Assembly: GCF_011752625.1 (NCBI RefSeq) | Contig: NZ_VWXD01000009.1 | Location: 1 to 64,000, forward strand | DNA length: 64,000 nt | Source: Candidatus Pantoea formicae | GTDB lineage: Bacteria > Pseudomonadota > Gammaproteobacteria > Enterobacterales > Enterobacteriaceae | Reading direction: 5' to 3' | Part shown: positions 1 through 8,192 of the stretch, piece after piece | How positions within the stretch are numbered: position 1 is the first letter of the stretch | Layout of the letters: every line of letters starts with the position of its first letter | Notes under the pieces: model-generated | Told to the model about the DNA's origin: nothing | Database searches by the model: none | The model's input: the letters and a program-made list of their open reading frames with translations, nothing else | Program-made: the position numbers and the translations under genes

Positions 1-7
1 AAATACC

Positions 8-313
8 TTACTCCGGCGCCGGTAATTTCTTTCTGCGGCCGCGCTGCTTTGCTGCGGGCGGCGCGGCATCCACCCCCGGTGAAGGCTTCTCCAGGCGGTA
101 CAGGCAGACGTCGCCGCGCTCCGCCAGACTCGCCGGCCAGATCATGGCCGCGTTTCCGTCCTCCACATACAGCTCGCCCAGCGGCTGTACCACGGCCCAG
201 GGCGCGCCCAGCGTGCGGCGCAGCTGCAGGAGTTCCTGCGCCATCGCCACGACCTCCGCGTCATAACCGTCCGGATTCTCCGCGATCTGGCTGAGCCGCT
301 TTTTGCTGATCAT
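8..313 (-). CDS. Hypothetical 101-aa protein
   Basis: I do not recognise the family. The protein has an acidic/hydrophobic N-terminal half (a helix-rich stretch with QELLQLRRTLG near residues 27-37) and a basic C-terminal tail (KQRGRRKKLPAPE). It looks like a small soluble plasmid or phage-accessory protein, possibly nucleic-acid binding because of the tail; that is inference. The ATG at 313 has only a weak purine-rich sequence upstream. High GC and third-position bias favour this strand over the opposite-strand frame. Confidence 0.55.
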   Translation of the reverse strand: MISKKRLSQIAENPDGYDAEVVAMAQELLQLRRTLGAPWAVVQPLGELYVEDGNAAMIWPASLAERGDVCLYRLEKPSPGVDAAPPAAKQRGRRKKLPAPE

Positions 314-553
314 CGCTGCTTTCCCCTGTACGTAATTACCTGTTGCACTGATAGTCCGCCGGCGTATTGCCGGGCATGCCCTGCTGACGCATGCTGCAGC
401 AACCTGCAGCGCTGAAAGGAGCGCTGAGCGATTGCCTTTACGAAATTTTTACGCCTGAAGCCGTGCTGACGGCTTGCAGAGTCCGCAACCAGTTCTACGC
501 TGGACAGACCAGTGAAAAAAGTACCGGTTTAAAAACAATAAAAGGCGAAAAAA

Positions 554-856
554 ATGATTCTAAGTGAGTTTATGCTGAAGGTGAACCGCTGGCCTGACAT
601 GCATTTCACAGCAATTGAAAGCGAGCAGCGCGAGGCCGGCATCGAGATTTATGCCATCGATTACTCAAACCAGACCAAAAGCCGGCTGCTGATTTACCGC
701 ACGCCGGATGCACAGCATGCGGCGGCCATGATGACGCATTTCCACACCTGGCTTGAAAAGGCCAACCGCGGCAGGACCCTGCGGCAGGAAAAGGCTGATG
801 TGCCCGCGGCCGTTATGGCCACGCAGCTTCCGCCTCACCGTGCCGCGTCCTGTTAA
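554..856 (+). CDS. Hypothetical 100-aa protein
   Basis: Family not recognised. It starts with ATG at 554 behind an A-rich leader and runs straight into a strong terminator hairpin after its stop, which supports a real monocistronic gene. The sequence is soluble, with a histidine/methionine-rich middle (MMTHFHTWLEKANRG around residues 58-72) and no signal peptide or membrane segment. The last 25 residues look low in structure. Function unknown. Confidence 0.6.
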   Translation: MILSEFMLKVNRWPDMHFTAIESEQREAGIEIYAIDYSNQTKSRLLIYRTPDAQHAAAMMTHFHTWLEKANRGRTLRQEKADVPAAVMATQLPPHRAASC

Positions 857-860
857 TCAC

Positions 861-884
861 AGGGGCCCGCGGGCCCTTTTTTCT
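861..884 (+). terminator. Rho-independent terminator
   Basis: A GGGCCC-type stem (GGGCCCGCGGGCCC) followed by TTTTTT lies just after the stop of the gene at 554-856. It also sits close to the 3' end of the convergent BLUF-EAL gene. Confidence 0.8.
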
Positions 885-895
885 GTTCCTGTGCG

Positions 896-2056
896 TCAGA
901 CGGCCTCGCGGGTCTCCGGCCAGGCCACGGCCGCGCCCTCTGCGGTGAACAGCGCGCCCTGGAAATCAGTGACCCCCGCCGCCTCCAGCCACATCCACTC
1001 TTCCGGCTGCTCGATGCCCGCCGCGATGACGTTAATCTCCAGGGCAGAACAGCAGCGCAGCACCGCGTGCACCACCGCCTGGCGGGGTCCGCTGCGGTGA
1101 ATATTGCGCACGATCGCGGCCCCGATGCGCACGCGGTCCGGCTGAACGTGCGCCAGCAGAGACAGCCCGGCGGATCCGTCACCGAAGTTATCAATGGAGA
1201 GGCTGATGCCGGCCTGCTTCAGCTGCCGCACCGCTGCGGAAAATGCTCCCAGCTGAGAAATCACCTCCGTCTCGCTGACGCCCAGTATGATTTGCTGCGG
1301 CACCAGTTCAGCGCTGTCGATGGCGCGGACAATCCGGCCAACGGCATCCGGAACGGATATCAGCGTCCCGGGCAGAATGCTGAGGTAGAGCATCATGTCG
1401 TCAGGGCATGACCTGCCGGCTCTGTGCAGCGCCCCGGTGACCGCAGCGAGATTATGTACGTACATCGCATCGCCGGAGAGCCCCTCCGGCGCATCATCGG
1501 GTATGGCCTCAAGGGCCGTGACCTCACGGCCGAGCGGGTCGACCACCGGGCGGAAGGTCACGCCCGCGGCGGGGGCCGGTGACCCGTTCTCATCCGGCAC
1601 AAAGTCCCAGTAGTCGGCGGGCAGAACCTCAAAGTAGTTTTCTTTCTCCCGGGCCTCCACGAAGGTTCGCAGAAACTGCAGGCCGCGATCGTCATAGGTC
1701 AGGCGGTACTTAGAGGTGCCGCGGTCAAGCACCGCCTGCAGCACGCTGCCGCGGGGGTGATGGCGCAGATCGAACAGCTCCATGCCGTGGTTGCCGAAGC
1801 GCCGCGACGGCGAGTAGTCGCGCATCAGCTCAACCACGTTGTGATGGCGCCGGTCGGCGCAGATGCGGCAGTAAATTTCCAGCACGCCGTCCTCCGGGCC
1901 TTCCAGGATCTGGAAGAAGTGCGTGCCGTTAAACAGCAGGATGCCCGTCACCTGATGGCGGGCGTTGAGCAGCGTTGCCTTCTCCACCATGCCCGGCAGG
2001 ATGCTGACGGGCACGTCATCGGCGAGGTGGCTCCGGTAAATTATGGTTGTAAGCAT
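896..2056 (-). CDS. BLUF-EAL blue-light receptor (BluF/YcgF-like)
   Basis: Predicted blue-light sensing regulator. The N-terminal BLUF (FAD-binding) domain covers about residues 1-95 with the hallmarks IIYRS, ARHQVTGILLFNG and FFQILEG. The C-terminal EAL-type domain (about 140-380) is degenerate: the DDFG motif reads DNFG, the lysine motif reads RVRIG and the usual AEG-E is AAGIE, though FQG is kept. As known for E. coli BluF, it is therefore probably not an active phosphodiesterase and instead works by protein contact (family knowledge). The start at 2056 is chosen because GGAG lies 6 bases upstream; a further in-frame start at 2092 lacks this. Neighbouring small YmgB-family genes match the E. 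coli BluF regulon, but no MerR-type BluR repressor is in view. Confidence 0.9.
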   Translation of the reverse strand: MLTTIIYRSHLADDVPVSILPGMVEKATLLNARHQVTGILLFNGTHFFQILEGPEDGVLEIYCRICADRRHHNVVELMRDYSPSRRFGNHGMELFDLRHHPRGSVLQAVLDRGTSKYRLTYDDRGLQFLRTFVEAREKENYFEVLPADYWDFVPDENGSPAPAAGVTFRPVVDPLGREVTALEAIPDDAPEGLSGDAMYVHNLAAVTGALHRAGRSCPDDMMLYLSILPGTLISVPDAVGRIVRAIDSAELVPQQIILGVSETEVISQLGAFSAAVRQLKQAGISLSIDNFGDGSAGLSLLAHVQPDRVRIGAAIVRNIHRSGPRQAVVHAVLRCCSALEINVIAAGIEQPEEWMWLEAAGVTDFQGALFTAEGAAVAWPETREAV

Positions 2057-2330
2057 TACAGGCTCCGTATTGCCGCAGATTGTCACGGGCACCTTAGCAG
2101 CCCGCCGCGCTTTCTCAAACCGGACCGGTAACGGGTACAGTGAGATGCGGAATGAATATCAGGGGTTGCCTGCAACAAGAATCTTCGCCGCGCGCGGAAC
2201 CCTGTAATCACATTTGATGAAATAAATTATTACGGAACAGGGGTTTTCAGAACATCCTCCGGGCACTTTCTTTAACTGTGTCTACAGTGTGACGTGAGGC
2301 TGTCATCAACGTAAAACGGAGGTAGTAAAT

Positions 2331-2591
2331 TTGTCTATTCAACACGACGGGAAAGGGCACGTCATTATTGGCGAGGCGGCACTGAGCCTGGCGCTGGGCG
2401 AAAAGGAAATAAGCGTGCAATCGCTTATTGCCGAGCTCGGACACATGGCGGAGGCCGGCGGCAGCGATAACCGGCTCACTGAAATATCCGAAGCCAGAAG
2501 CTGGCTGAAGAGCTTCCACGAGCCGGAGCAGGCCGTCCGGCACGTGCCGTACCTGCAGACCCTTGCGGGCCTGAACGACGAGAAGAACTGA
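2331..2591 (+). CDS. Small helical regulator-like protein, YcgZ/YmgC-type (paralogue 1)
   Basis: 86-aa protein of a small family present at least three more times in this window (3475, 4192 and 27332). The shared core is an IIGEAA-L-L segment, a central I-x4-LI-x2-L helix and a later RxxEIxxAxxWL helix. By size, composition and position next to BLUF-EAL and YmgB-like genes I infer a role like the E. coli YcgZ/YmgA/YmgC connector proteins, which affect biofilm and acid-stress programmes through the Rcs system. The start is TTG at 2331, decided by a strong GGAGG 8 bases upstream. Confidence 0.65.
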   Translation: MSIQHDGKGHVIIGEAALSLALGEKEISVQSLIAELGHMAEAGGSDNRLTEISEARSWLKSFHEPEQAVRHVPYLQTLAGLNDEKN

Positions 2592-2792
2592 CGCCAAAGG
2601 ACGTAGTCCGGCTCTGGCCGGAAGACGACGATGAAGATGACCTCAGCGGTCGCGCTCAGGCGTGTACCGGCCGGAGAACCTGTCAGGGACGACACTCTCC
2701 GCTTATCCCGCGCTTAAATCGCATCAGAAATTAATTCCTTCGTTATATATTCAGGCATACATTGCTCCTTTTATCATGGAAGGAGGCCGCAT

Positions 2793-3026
2793 ATGTGGCA
2801 GTTTTACTATCTGCTCAGAATGGATCAGCAGGACCGGCTGCACGTGAAGGGCTGCGTGTGCCTGGAGGACCACCCGGAGCGTCAGTTCCTGGGCTCGGCA
2901 ATTAACTACCGTCACGCGTATCAGATTGCGTCACAGCAGATGAAGACACGGGCCTGCATCTGCCGCCTGTGCGTGGACGACAGCATGACAGAATCGCGGG
3001 ACGCCTCGCTTTCACCGCCCGCGTAA
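2793..3026 (+). CDS. Hypothetical 77-aa cysteine-containing protein
   Basis: Family not recognised. The gene has an excellent ribosome site (GGAAGGAGG upstream of ATG at 2793). The product has four cysteines in two pairs (GCVCLEDH and CICRLCVDD), suggestive of a metal site or disulphides, and is otherwise soluble. It lies in a run of co-oriented small genes (2331-3675). Confidence 0.6.
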   Translation: MWQFYYLLRMDQQDRLHVKGCVCLEDHPERQFLGSAINYRHAYQIASQQMKTRACICRLCVDDSMTESRDASLSPPA

Positions 3027-3131
3027 TGAGCGGTTTTTACGCTTAAGTCACAGACCGGATATTTATTCACCTTCCGGTACCGTCACGCGACTAAACTTAA
3101 TGTTACCCGATACCGGGTGACGGAGGTAAAC

Positions 3132-3254
3132 ATGGCTGACCGTAACGATAAAAATGTGAAGGATGGCAAAGACGCCGACCACAGCAAGCTGCCCGCGGGC
3201 AACAAAAAAGACACCAGGGACAGCGATACCATGAAGCAGAAGGGCGGAAAATAG
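3132..3254 (+). CDS. Very small charged hydrophilic protein (40 aa)
   Basis: A short reading frame starts with ATG at 3132 behind GGAGGTAAAC and ends with TAG at 3252-3254. The product is almost wholly Lys/Asp/Gly/Asn (MADRNDKNVKDGKDADHSK...), likely disordered, like small stress-induced proteins. It is immediately followed, one base later, by another small ORF, so the two look like an operon. Function unknown. Confidence 0.6.
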   Translation: MADRNDKNVKDGKDADHSKLPAGNKKDTRDSDTMKQKGGK

Positions 3255-3255
3255 C

Positions 3256-3387
3256 ATGTCTGACCAGCCGATGCCTGACGATGCGACCCCGCTGCCGGAC
3301 CACGAGCCGGCGCCCGGTCATGAAGACGAGGTGCCGGGCGGCGACAGAGACATTCCGCCCGACCGGGGCGCCACCCCGCTGATTTAA
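3256..3387 (+). CDS. Very small acidic Pro-rich protein (43 aa)
   Basis: Starts with ATG at 3256 one base after the stop of the preceding small gene; its Shine-Dalgarno (AGGGCGGAAA) lies inside that gene's end. The product is acidic and rich in Pro, Asp and Gly, and likely disordered. A terminator follows directly, so 3132-3387 looks like a two-gene unit. Function unknown. Confidence 0.6.
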   Translation: MSDQPMPDDATPLPDHEPAPGHEDEVPGGDRDIPPDRGATPLI

Positions 3388-3409
3388 CCGCCTCCGGGCG
3401 GTTTTTTTT
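3388..3409 (+). terminator. Rho-independent terminator
   Basis: CCGCC-TCCG-GGCGG stem followed by eight T residues, directly after the stop of the 3256-3387 gene. Confidence 0.9.
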
Positions 3410-3474
3410 GGTGCTTATATCTGCGCGCCGCTTATCGCGATACACTGTGTATATCCCCAATAAGCGGAGCGCAT

Positions 3475-3675
3475 CTGAAAACCGAAAATGAAATACAGGA
3501 ACTGATGCATGAAGCCATCGGGCTGGCCATCAGGCAGGTACTGCACAGGGGCGGTACAGTCAGCCCGCACGAACTTATCGGCACGCTGTGGCGCCTGAAG
3601 GAGTCCGGTACCGATATGGCCATGCGCGAGGCCTGCAGCCGGGCCATCCGGATTTTTGCCGCCAAACTTAACTGA
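3475..3675 (+). CDS. Small helical regulator-like protein, YcgZ/YmgC-type (paralogue 2)
   Basis: Open frame ending TGA at 3673-3675. A CTG at 3475 has GGAG 5 bases upstream and would give 66 aa; the first ATG is at 3505 (56 aa) with no clear ribosome site, so the CTG is my tentative start. The pattern EAIGLAIRQ ... HELIGTLWRL ... RAIRIF matches the small-protein family at 2331, 4192 and 27332 in helix spacing. Function is inferred only by that resemblance. Confidence 0.5.
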   Translation: MKTENEIQELMHEAIGLAIRQVLHRGGTVSPHELIGTLWRLKESGTDMAMREACSRAIRIFAAKLN

Positions 3676-3696
3676 AACAGCCCTGTCGCGCAGGCG

Positions 3697-3960
3697 TTAT
3701 GAGGCCTGCCCGCCGGCATCGTCCGGCGTGTGACTGACGATAAGCTCCAGCACGCTGCGCAGCACCGCCTGTCTCTGCGCGTCACGCTCCTGCTCAAGGT
3801 CGTGAATGACGTGGATGATGAGCGTTTTGTTGGTCAGCCTTACGCCTGAGGCCAGAATCGCCTGTATTGCCTCTTCAAGCTCCTGACTTTCAGCCGCCAG
3901 CGCGTCGCCGATGTTCTGCAGGCGGGCGCGGATTGTGGTCACTGAGTTGGTATTTTTCAT
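3697..3960 (-). CDS. YmgB/AriR-family biofilm and acid-resistance regulator
   Basis: 87-aa homologue of E. coli AriR (YmgB). Diagnostic features are the ESQELEEAIQAILASG helix, the TNKTLIIHVIHDLE segment and the C-terminal VLELIVSHTPDD, which corresponds to LEIVLRYTADD in E. coli. In E. coli, AriR represses biofilm formation and aids acid survival, and its operon is controlled by BluR/BluF; a BLUF-EAL gene lies 1.6 kb away on the same strand. Convergent with the small gene ending at 3675. A second, frameshifted member is at 27685-27952. Confidence 0.8.
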   Translation of the reverse strand: MKNTNSVTTIRARLQNIGDALAAESQELEEAIQAILASGVRLTNKTLIIHVIHDLEQERDAQRQAVLRSVLELIVSHTPDDAGGQAS

Positions 3961-4191
3961 GCTGTGAAGGTCCCTGCCGGAGCATCCTGAGCGGATGACG
4001 GCGGTAAAAGTGGTGTGGCGGATTGTTATTGTGTGGCCGGCAGCGCTGCATCTGCAGAACGTACCCGATGACAGAGAAATTATAGGTTAAAAGGCGCTGG
4101 GGTGCGCTTCGTTAATGATGGCGCGCGCAGGCAGTCATCTTACGAGGTCAGCTAAAGGCGGACGCTGAGCGCCCGCTCCTGAAGGTTGTGG

Positions 4192-4500
4192 TTATCTCAT
4201 TTCATCGTCATCATCAGCCTGCAGGCGAATGGTGGCCTCACCGCCGGCACTGTGGCTGTCTGCATCAGACAGCATCCATGACTTATCGGCGCCCCCGCGT
4301 GCACCGACGGTCCGGAAGTCGCGCAGCCAGCTGATGGCATCGCTGATGCGCCGGCTGCGGCTGCTGGTTTCCTCTGCTTTAAGCATAATGTTCAGCTCCG
4401 TCAGGAGAGCATCAACGGATATTTCCTCTTCACGCACGGCAAGATTGACTGCTGCTTCACCAATAACTGCGTGACCGGTCATGTCTTCGCTGTACAACAC
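4192..4500 (-). CDS. Small helical regulator-like protein, YcgZ/YmgC-type (paralogue 3)
   Basis: 102 aa, clearly related to the 2331 protein: HAVIGEAAVNLAVREEEIS versus HVIIGEAALSLALGEKEIS, then DALLTEL, then a SDAISWLRDF helix. It differs in having a longer acidic C-terminal tail (ADDDDEMR). Start is GTG at 4500 with GAGG 7 bases upstream. It is upstream of, and co-directional with, the ymgB-like gene at 3697-3960, so the two may share a transcript. Function inferred from family context only. Confidence 0.65.
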   Translation of the reverse strand: MLYSEDMTGHAVIGEAAVNLAVREEEISVDALLTELNIMLKAEETSSRSRRISDAISWLRDFRTVGARGGADKSWMLSDADSHSAGGEATIRLQADDDDEMR

Positions 4501-5139
4501 GTTTACACCTCGCTTAAGAAATGAATGAGAATAAATTTAACCACGTCATAATTATAGCAAATGGCGAAGCGGAATTTAAATGAGATACATAGTTATCGGC
4601 TATGGATTAATAAGGGTAAATAAATTGAATCTTTTCCTTTTATTATAAGTGGCTGAAATTTTTCTGATATATTGATGTTGTGCCTTCCATCCTGATGAAA
4701 TATCCCTCACTCTGAACTGCACCTAAGTCAGAGTAAATAACTCGTACTGGCAGAAGCATGGTGCATGCGCTGCGCATCCAATTCCGAAAGGGCGCCCCCG
4801 CCAGCAGACTGCGTTCCCCTTTCCAGGTTCAGTAAGGCCATGGCATGGCCGGAATGGTTTTTCTCCACAGCGAGTTTTCAGCAAATAATATCAACATGCA
4901 CTCCATACCTTCGTTTATTTTCTGCAGAGGCTTGATAATGACCGAAGCGTAAAAATGCAGCCACTTTAACAGTGGCGCTGTGCTTAAATATAAATCTGCC
5001 TGTTCTCAGTGGTACAGGTCGTAACTGAAACCCTGTATATCCGATGCCGGCAGTCTCCTGACATTCAGTTAATCGGCAGAGGTGAGTCGCAGGAATTTAT
5101 ATCCACCTGCCGATGTATAAAATTATTTAAGCCCCGGGA
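4501..5139. other. Intergenic, AT-rich, no gene seen
   Basis: About 640 bases between the small-gene cluster and the IS element. The first 100 bases upstream of the gene ending at 4500 are AT-rich and presumably hold its promoter. I find no convincing reading frame or RNA. Confidence 0.4.
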
Positions 5140-5165
5140 TGAACTGACCCCGTAATGTTGGACAC
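5140..5165 (+). repeat. IS terminal inverted repeat, distal to transposase
   Basis: Starts TGAACTG, ends GTTGGACAC; pairs with 7360-7385. Flanked outside by GGA at 5137-5139. Confidence 0.7.
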
Positions 5166-5346
5166 TGGATCATCGGAGTTTTAGTGCCCTCTGGCCAACT
5201 TGATATAGATTGGTCGGAGGGCTTAAACAGAACCTTATTGGCTGTTGTTCTTACATGTATTAGTCGCAAGTTGAACTAACACAGCTACTGCTTAGAGCTA
5301 TACCTAATCTGACAGTCAGCTCAGTTCCAGAAATCGGCATGCCCGA

Positions 5347-5805
5347 TTAATACAAGTGCAATGCTTTTGAGAAACAGACGGCTTCTGTTCTACCTATGTA
5401 GGGGCCGTAATTCTCAATGCGGATATATCCGTTTTTCTCGTAGAAATTTATTGCCCGATGGTTGATGTGCCGGGTTTCCAGTCTGATTTCGCTATATCCC
5501 ATATCTTTTGCAGATCTTTCCAGAAAAGAGAGTAACGCTCTCCCAATCCCCGGCATACTTCGGTCTGAGAAGATTCTCTTAAGCTCTGCTGTATTTTGCG
5601 TTAACGGTCTAATAGCTCCGCATCCTATTGCTTTGCCATGAATATTCTTTGCCAATACCCATAAGGCTTTATCATCATACATTCCTTCAATGGTGAAATT
5701 GCTTTTGCCATTATCACCCGTAATAGCGGCAAGTTCTTCTGACAGCATTTCGATTAAGCGATGAGATTCTGAAGAAAATGGATCTGACTTCTCTACGGTT
5801 ATCAT
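5347..5805 (-). CDS. GNAT-family N-acetyltransferase (IS passenger)
   Basis: Predicted acetyl-CoA dependent acetyltransferase of about 152 aa. Visible motifs: the acetyl-CoA loop MPGIGRALLSFLE, then ETRHINHRAINFYEKNGY, typical of motif B of GNAT enzymes. The substrate cannot be told. The start at 5805 is preferred because AGGA lies 7 bases upstream; in-frame starts at 5811 and 5868 are less well placed. It lies between the transposase and the distal inverted repeat and has lower GC than its surroundings, which fits cargo brought by the element. Confidence 0.85.
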   Translation of the reverse strand: MITVEKSDPFSSESHRLIEMLSEELAAITGDNGKSNFTIEGMYDDKALWVLAKNIHGKAIGCGAIRPLTQNTAELKRIFSDRSMPGIGRALLSFLERSAKDMGYSEIRLETRHINHRAINFYEKNGYIRIENYGPYIGRTEAVCFSKALHLY

Positions 5806-5977
5806 GTTCATATCCTGCAAAATGAGTGTGACCAGCATAAAGTATGCTGCTAGGGAAAGCATCAGCACAGAACGGGTGAATGGACAGTACTGTTACCAAA
5901 CTATTCCGGGGATCTTATGTCCGCTTCACGCCCTGAGACATCCGATAAGCTTTTATGGGGGGTAACGCGCTCCTTTG

Positions 5978-7336
5978 TCATGCTGCTGTCAGGTGCAGTA
6001 GCCTGAACTCAACAGGGCTGAGGCCGTTCAGCCGCAGGCTGATTCGCTCATGATTGTAGTAGTGAATATAGGCGTTAATGGCCTCTCTCAGCGCAGGAAT
6101 GCTGTTAAATTCCTCCAGATAGAAGCATTCAGATTTGAGCGTGCCGAAAAAACTTTCAGCCATTGCGTTATCAAGGCAGTTGCCCTTTCTCGACATACTT
6201 TGCACCACGGCTGCTGCCCGGAGCCTCTCCTGATAAGCTGTCATCTGGTACTGCCAGCCCTGGTCAGTATGTAGCACAGGCGTATCCCCCGGCATCAGCC
6301 GCGTAAATGCTTTATCCAGCATCGTATCAACCAGCGCCATCACGGGCCTTTCCGACAGGCTGTATGCGATAACTTCGCTGTTGAAGGCGTCAATCACCGG
6401 GGAGAGGTATAGCTTTTCGCCGTTAACCGCGAACTCCGTCACGTCACTCACCCATTTTTCGTTGGCGCTGCTGGCCGTGAAGTCGCGTTGCAGGCGGTTG
6501 GGGGCTATTTTCCCAACCTGACCTTTCCATGAGCGGTATTTTCTGACGCGGATAACTGCGCGGAGGGACAGTTCGCCCATCAGGCGCTGAACCGTCTTGT
6601 GATTAATGGGGCAACCACCGCGCCGGATCGCCAGCGTTATCCGGCGATAACCGTACCGCCCCTTATGGTGGTGATAAATATCCAGGATTCGTTCTTTCAG
6701 CGTCTGGTGCTTATCAGTTTTCCTGAGAGCGCTGAGATTATGGTAGAAGGTGCTTCTCGCCATACCAGCCGCCCTCAGCAGGTCATTCAGCCCGTGCTCT
6801 CTGCGCAGTTCCTGAATAATAAGGACTTTCCGGCGCTGAAACTTAGTGCCATCGAGCCCTTCGGCTCTTTTAAGCCAGGCGACTTCGGCGCGAAGATAGC
6901 GCAGTTCGGCCTGAGCATAAGGGGAATTATCGCATGGTGCTGACGGGGAGTTGAGGTCCTTATGCATGGGTTCCGGCTTTTTCGGTCTTCCGTTTTTTAT
7001 GCCGGAGAGCGCACCGACCCCGGATGCCTGAAAACGCTTAACCCACTGGTAAACGGTACTCTCACCGGAAAGGTTAAATTTAGCGGTGGCATCGCGGAGC
7101 GAAAGTTTATCATCGATGACGGCGCGGACAACCTTCAGCCGGAATTCAGGCGTGTAATCAGCAGTTTTCCAAGTCAACCCGTCAATACCGTGCTGTTGCC
7201 ACGCGGAAATCCAGCGGCGAACCGCAGTCCGACCTACACCAAAACGTGTGGCTGTCTCACGATAGCCATCGCTGCTGTTAAGATAATGCGTGACTACGGC
7301 GAGCCGTAATTCGAGGGAAAACTTTGGATTGCTCAC
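5978..7336 (-). CDS. IS150-group transposase, OrfA and OrfB in one frame
   Basis: 452-aa DDE transposase. The N-terminal half has two helix-turn-helix units (RETATRFGVGRTAVRRW and LRDATAKFNLSGESTVYQW) and a leucine-zipper-like YLRAEVAWLKR; the C-terminal rve domain has WVSDVTEF, VLHTDQGWQY and NAMAESFFGTLK. IS150 relatives normally make the fusion by a -1 frameshift between orfA and orfB; here the two halves are already in one frame. The junction still shows AAAAG followed by a GAGCC/GGCTC hairpin (6854-6871), and a -1 slip there would stop within about ten codons. Confidence 0.95.
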   Translation of the reverse strand: MSNPKFSLELRLAVVTHYLNSSDGYRETATRFGVGRTAVRRWISAWQQHGIDGLTWKTADYTPEFRLKVVRAVIDDKLSLRDATAKFNLSGESTVYQWVKRFQASGVGALSGIKNGRPKKPEPMHKDLNSPSAPCDNSPYAQAELRYLRAEVAWLKRAEGLDGTKFQRRKVLIIQELRREHGLNDLLRAAGMARSTFYHNLSALRKTDKHQTLKERILDIYHHHKGRYGYRRITLAIRRGGCPINHKTVQRLMGELSLRAVIRVRKYRSWKGQVGKIAPNRLQRDFTASSANEKWVSDVTEFAVNGEKLYLSPVIDAFNSEVIAYSLSERPVMALVDTMLDKAFTRLMPGDTPVLHTDQGWQYQMTAYQERLRAAAVVQSMSRKGNCLDNAMAESFFGTLKSECFYLEEFNSIPALREAINAYIHYYNHERISLRLNGLSPVEFRLLHLTAA

Positions 7337-7359
7337 TGAGCTGCACCTTAATCAGTCGG

Positions 7360-7385
7360 GTGTCCAACTTTTGGGGTGCAGTTCA
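7360..7385 (-). repeat. IS terminal inverted repeat, transposase-proximal
   Basis: Read on the minus strand it starts TGAACTGCACCCC and ends GTTGGACAC; pairs with 5140-5165. Followed outside by GGA at 7386-7388. Confidence 0.85.
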
Positions 7386-7388
7386 GGA

Positions 7389-8169
7389 CGGGCCACGCTG
7401 ATATGGCTCTGCATATAGAGTTGCCTGAGCCAGTCATCCGCCTTACATTAACCATAAATATCTGACTTACTCAGGTTGCTCCTGAATCTCGATGCGGATA
7501 ATCGTTAAAGGCTCGCCGCGGCTTCCCGTGGCGCAGTGCCGTTCTGCCGCGCGGATAAACGGGCTGCGGACTTCCAGCATGTCCGCAATTTCACGGAGCT
7601 TTTCTGCCAGGCACGAAAGCGCCTACGTGCTGGCCAAAGGGCGCCCGGCGCTATGCGCAATATCCTGACGGCGCTAATACTGCCAACAATGATTTTGCGC
7701 AGATGCAGAGACTATCCGGGGATGTTCAGAGACAGGCGGTGCACTGTCTTGTGGACGGCGTGCAGTCGGTTTATGGACTTGACAAGATAGCGTTCATTTC
7801 TCTGCAGGAAGCTATCAATGGTGCGCCAGCCCAAAGACAGTGGACAGAAGATTAAAGAGGTGCTGTCACAGTAAGGCTTCTTTGAAGAAGCCAGCGAGGA
7901 AGCAGAGGGGTTGGCACTTTTCATTGTGTCTAACAATCGTAGCGCCAATCGTATCGGGGCGGCATTAAATAAGATGGCGCAAAATATCAACGCTATACTA
8001 TTAAACCAGCAGCGGGCTCTAAACAATATGTTGGCTGTGGTAAATTGTCACGTTCTATCTTTGGTTTCATTTGAGATTGGAAAATAATTTGGTGAAGGGA
8101 ATATAAAAGAATTAGCCATATTGAATTGATGGCGTAATATTTGAAATTATGGAAGGTGCGGGATAACTG
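7389..8169. other. Decayed coding sequence, no intact gene
   Basis: Plus-strand codon bias is visible in short stretches (for example around 7690-7850, reading LSGDVQRQAVHCLVDGVQS), but stops and frame changes break every frame. I think this is the remnant of one or more plasmid genes cut by the IS insertion. I cannot name the parent gene. Confidence 0.4.
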
Positions 8170-8190
8170 GGCCGCTAATTGCGGCCTTTT
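8170..8190 (+). terminator. Terminator-like hairpin
   Basis: GGCCGC-TAATT-GCGGCC stem followed by TTTT, right next to the 3' end of the minus-strand Sel1-like pseudogene. Confidence 0.6.
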
Positions 8191-8192
8191 AA

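Larger units (their letters stand above)
5140..7385 (-). mobile_element. IS3-family (IS150-group) element with a passenger acetyltransferase
   Basis: The right end (bases 7360-7385, read on the minus strand) begins TGAACTGCACCCC and ends GTTGGACAC, 24 bases before the transposase start, as in IS150-group elements. The left end (5140-5165) begins TGAACTGACCCC and ends GTTGGACAC; the two 26-base ends match at 20 or so positions. Both are flanked by GGA (5137-5139 and 7386-7388), a 3-bp target duplication typical for this group. Between the transposase stop (5978) and the left end lie about 840 extra bases with a GNAT gene, so the element seems to carry cargo. The alternative is that the left end belongs to a different, related IS. 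Confidence 0.75.

Noticed and set aside
3083..3460. 125-aa and overlapping minus-strand frames across 3063-3460
   Set aside because: They are shadows of the two small plus-strand genes at 3132 and 3256, which have ribosome sites and a terminator.
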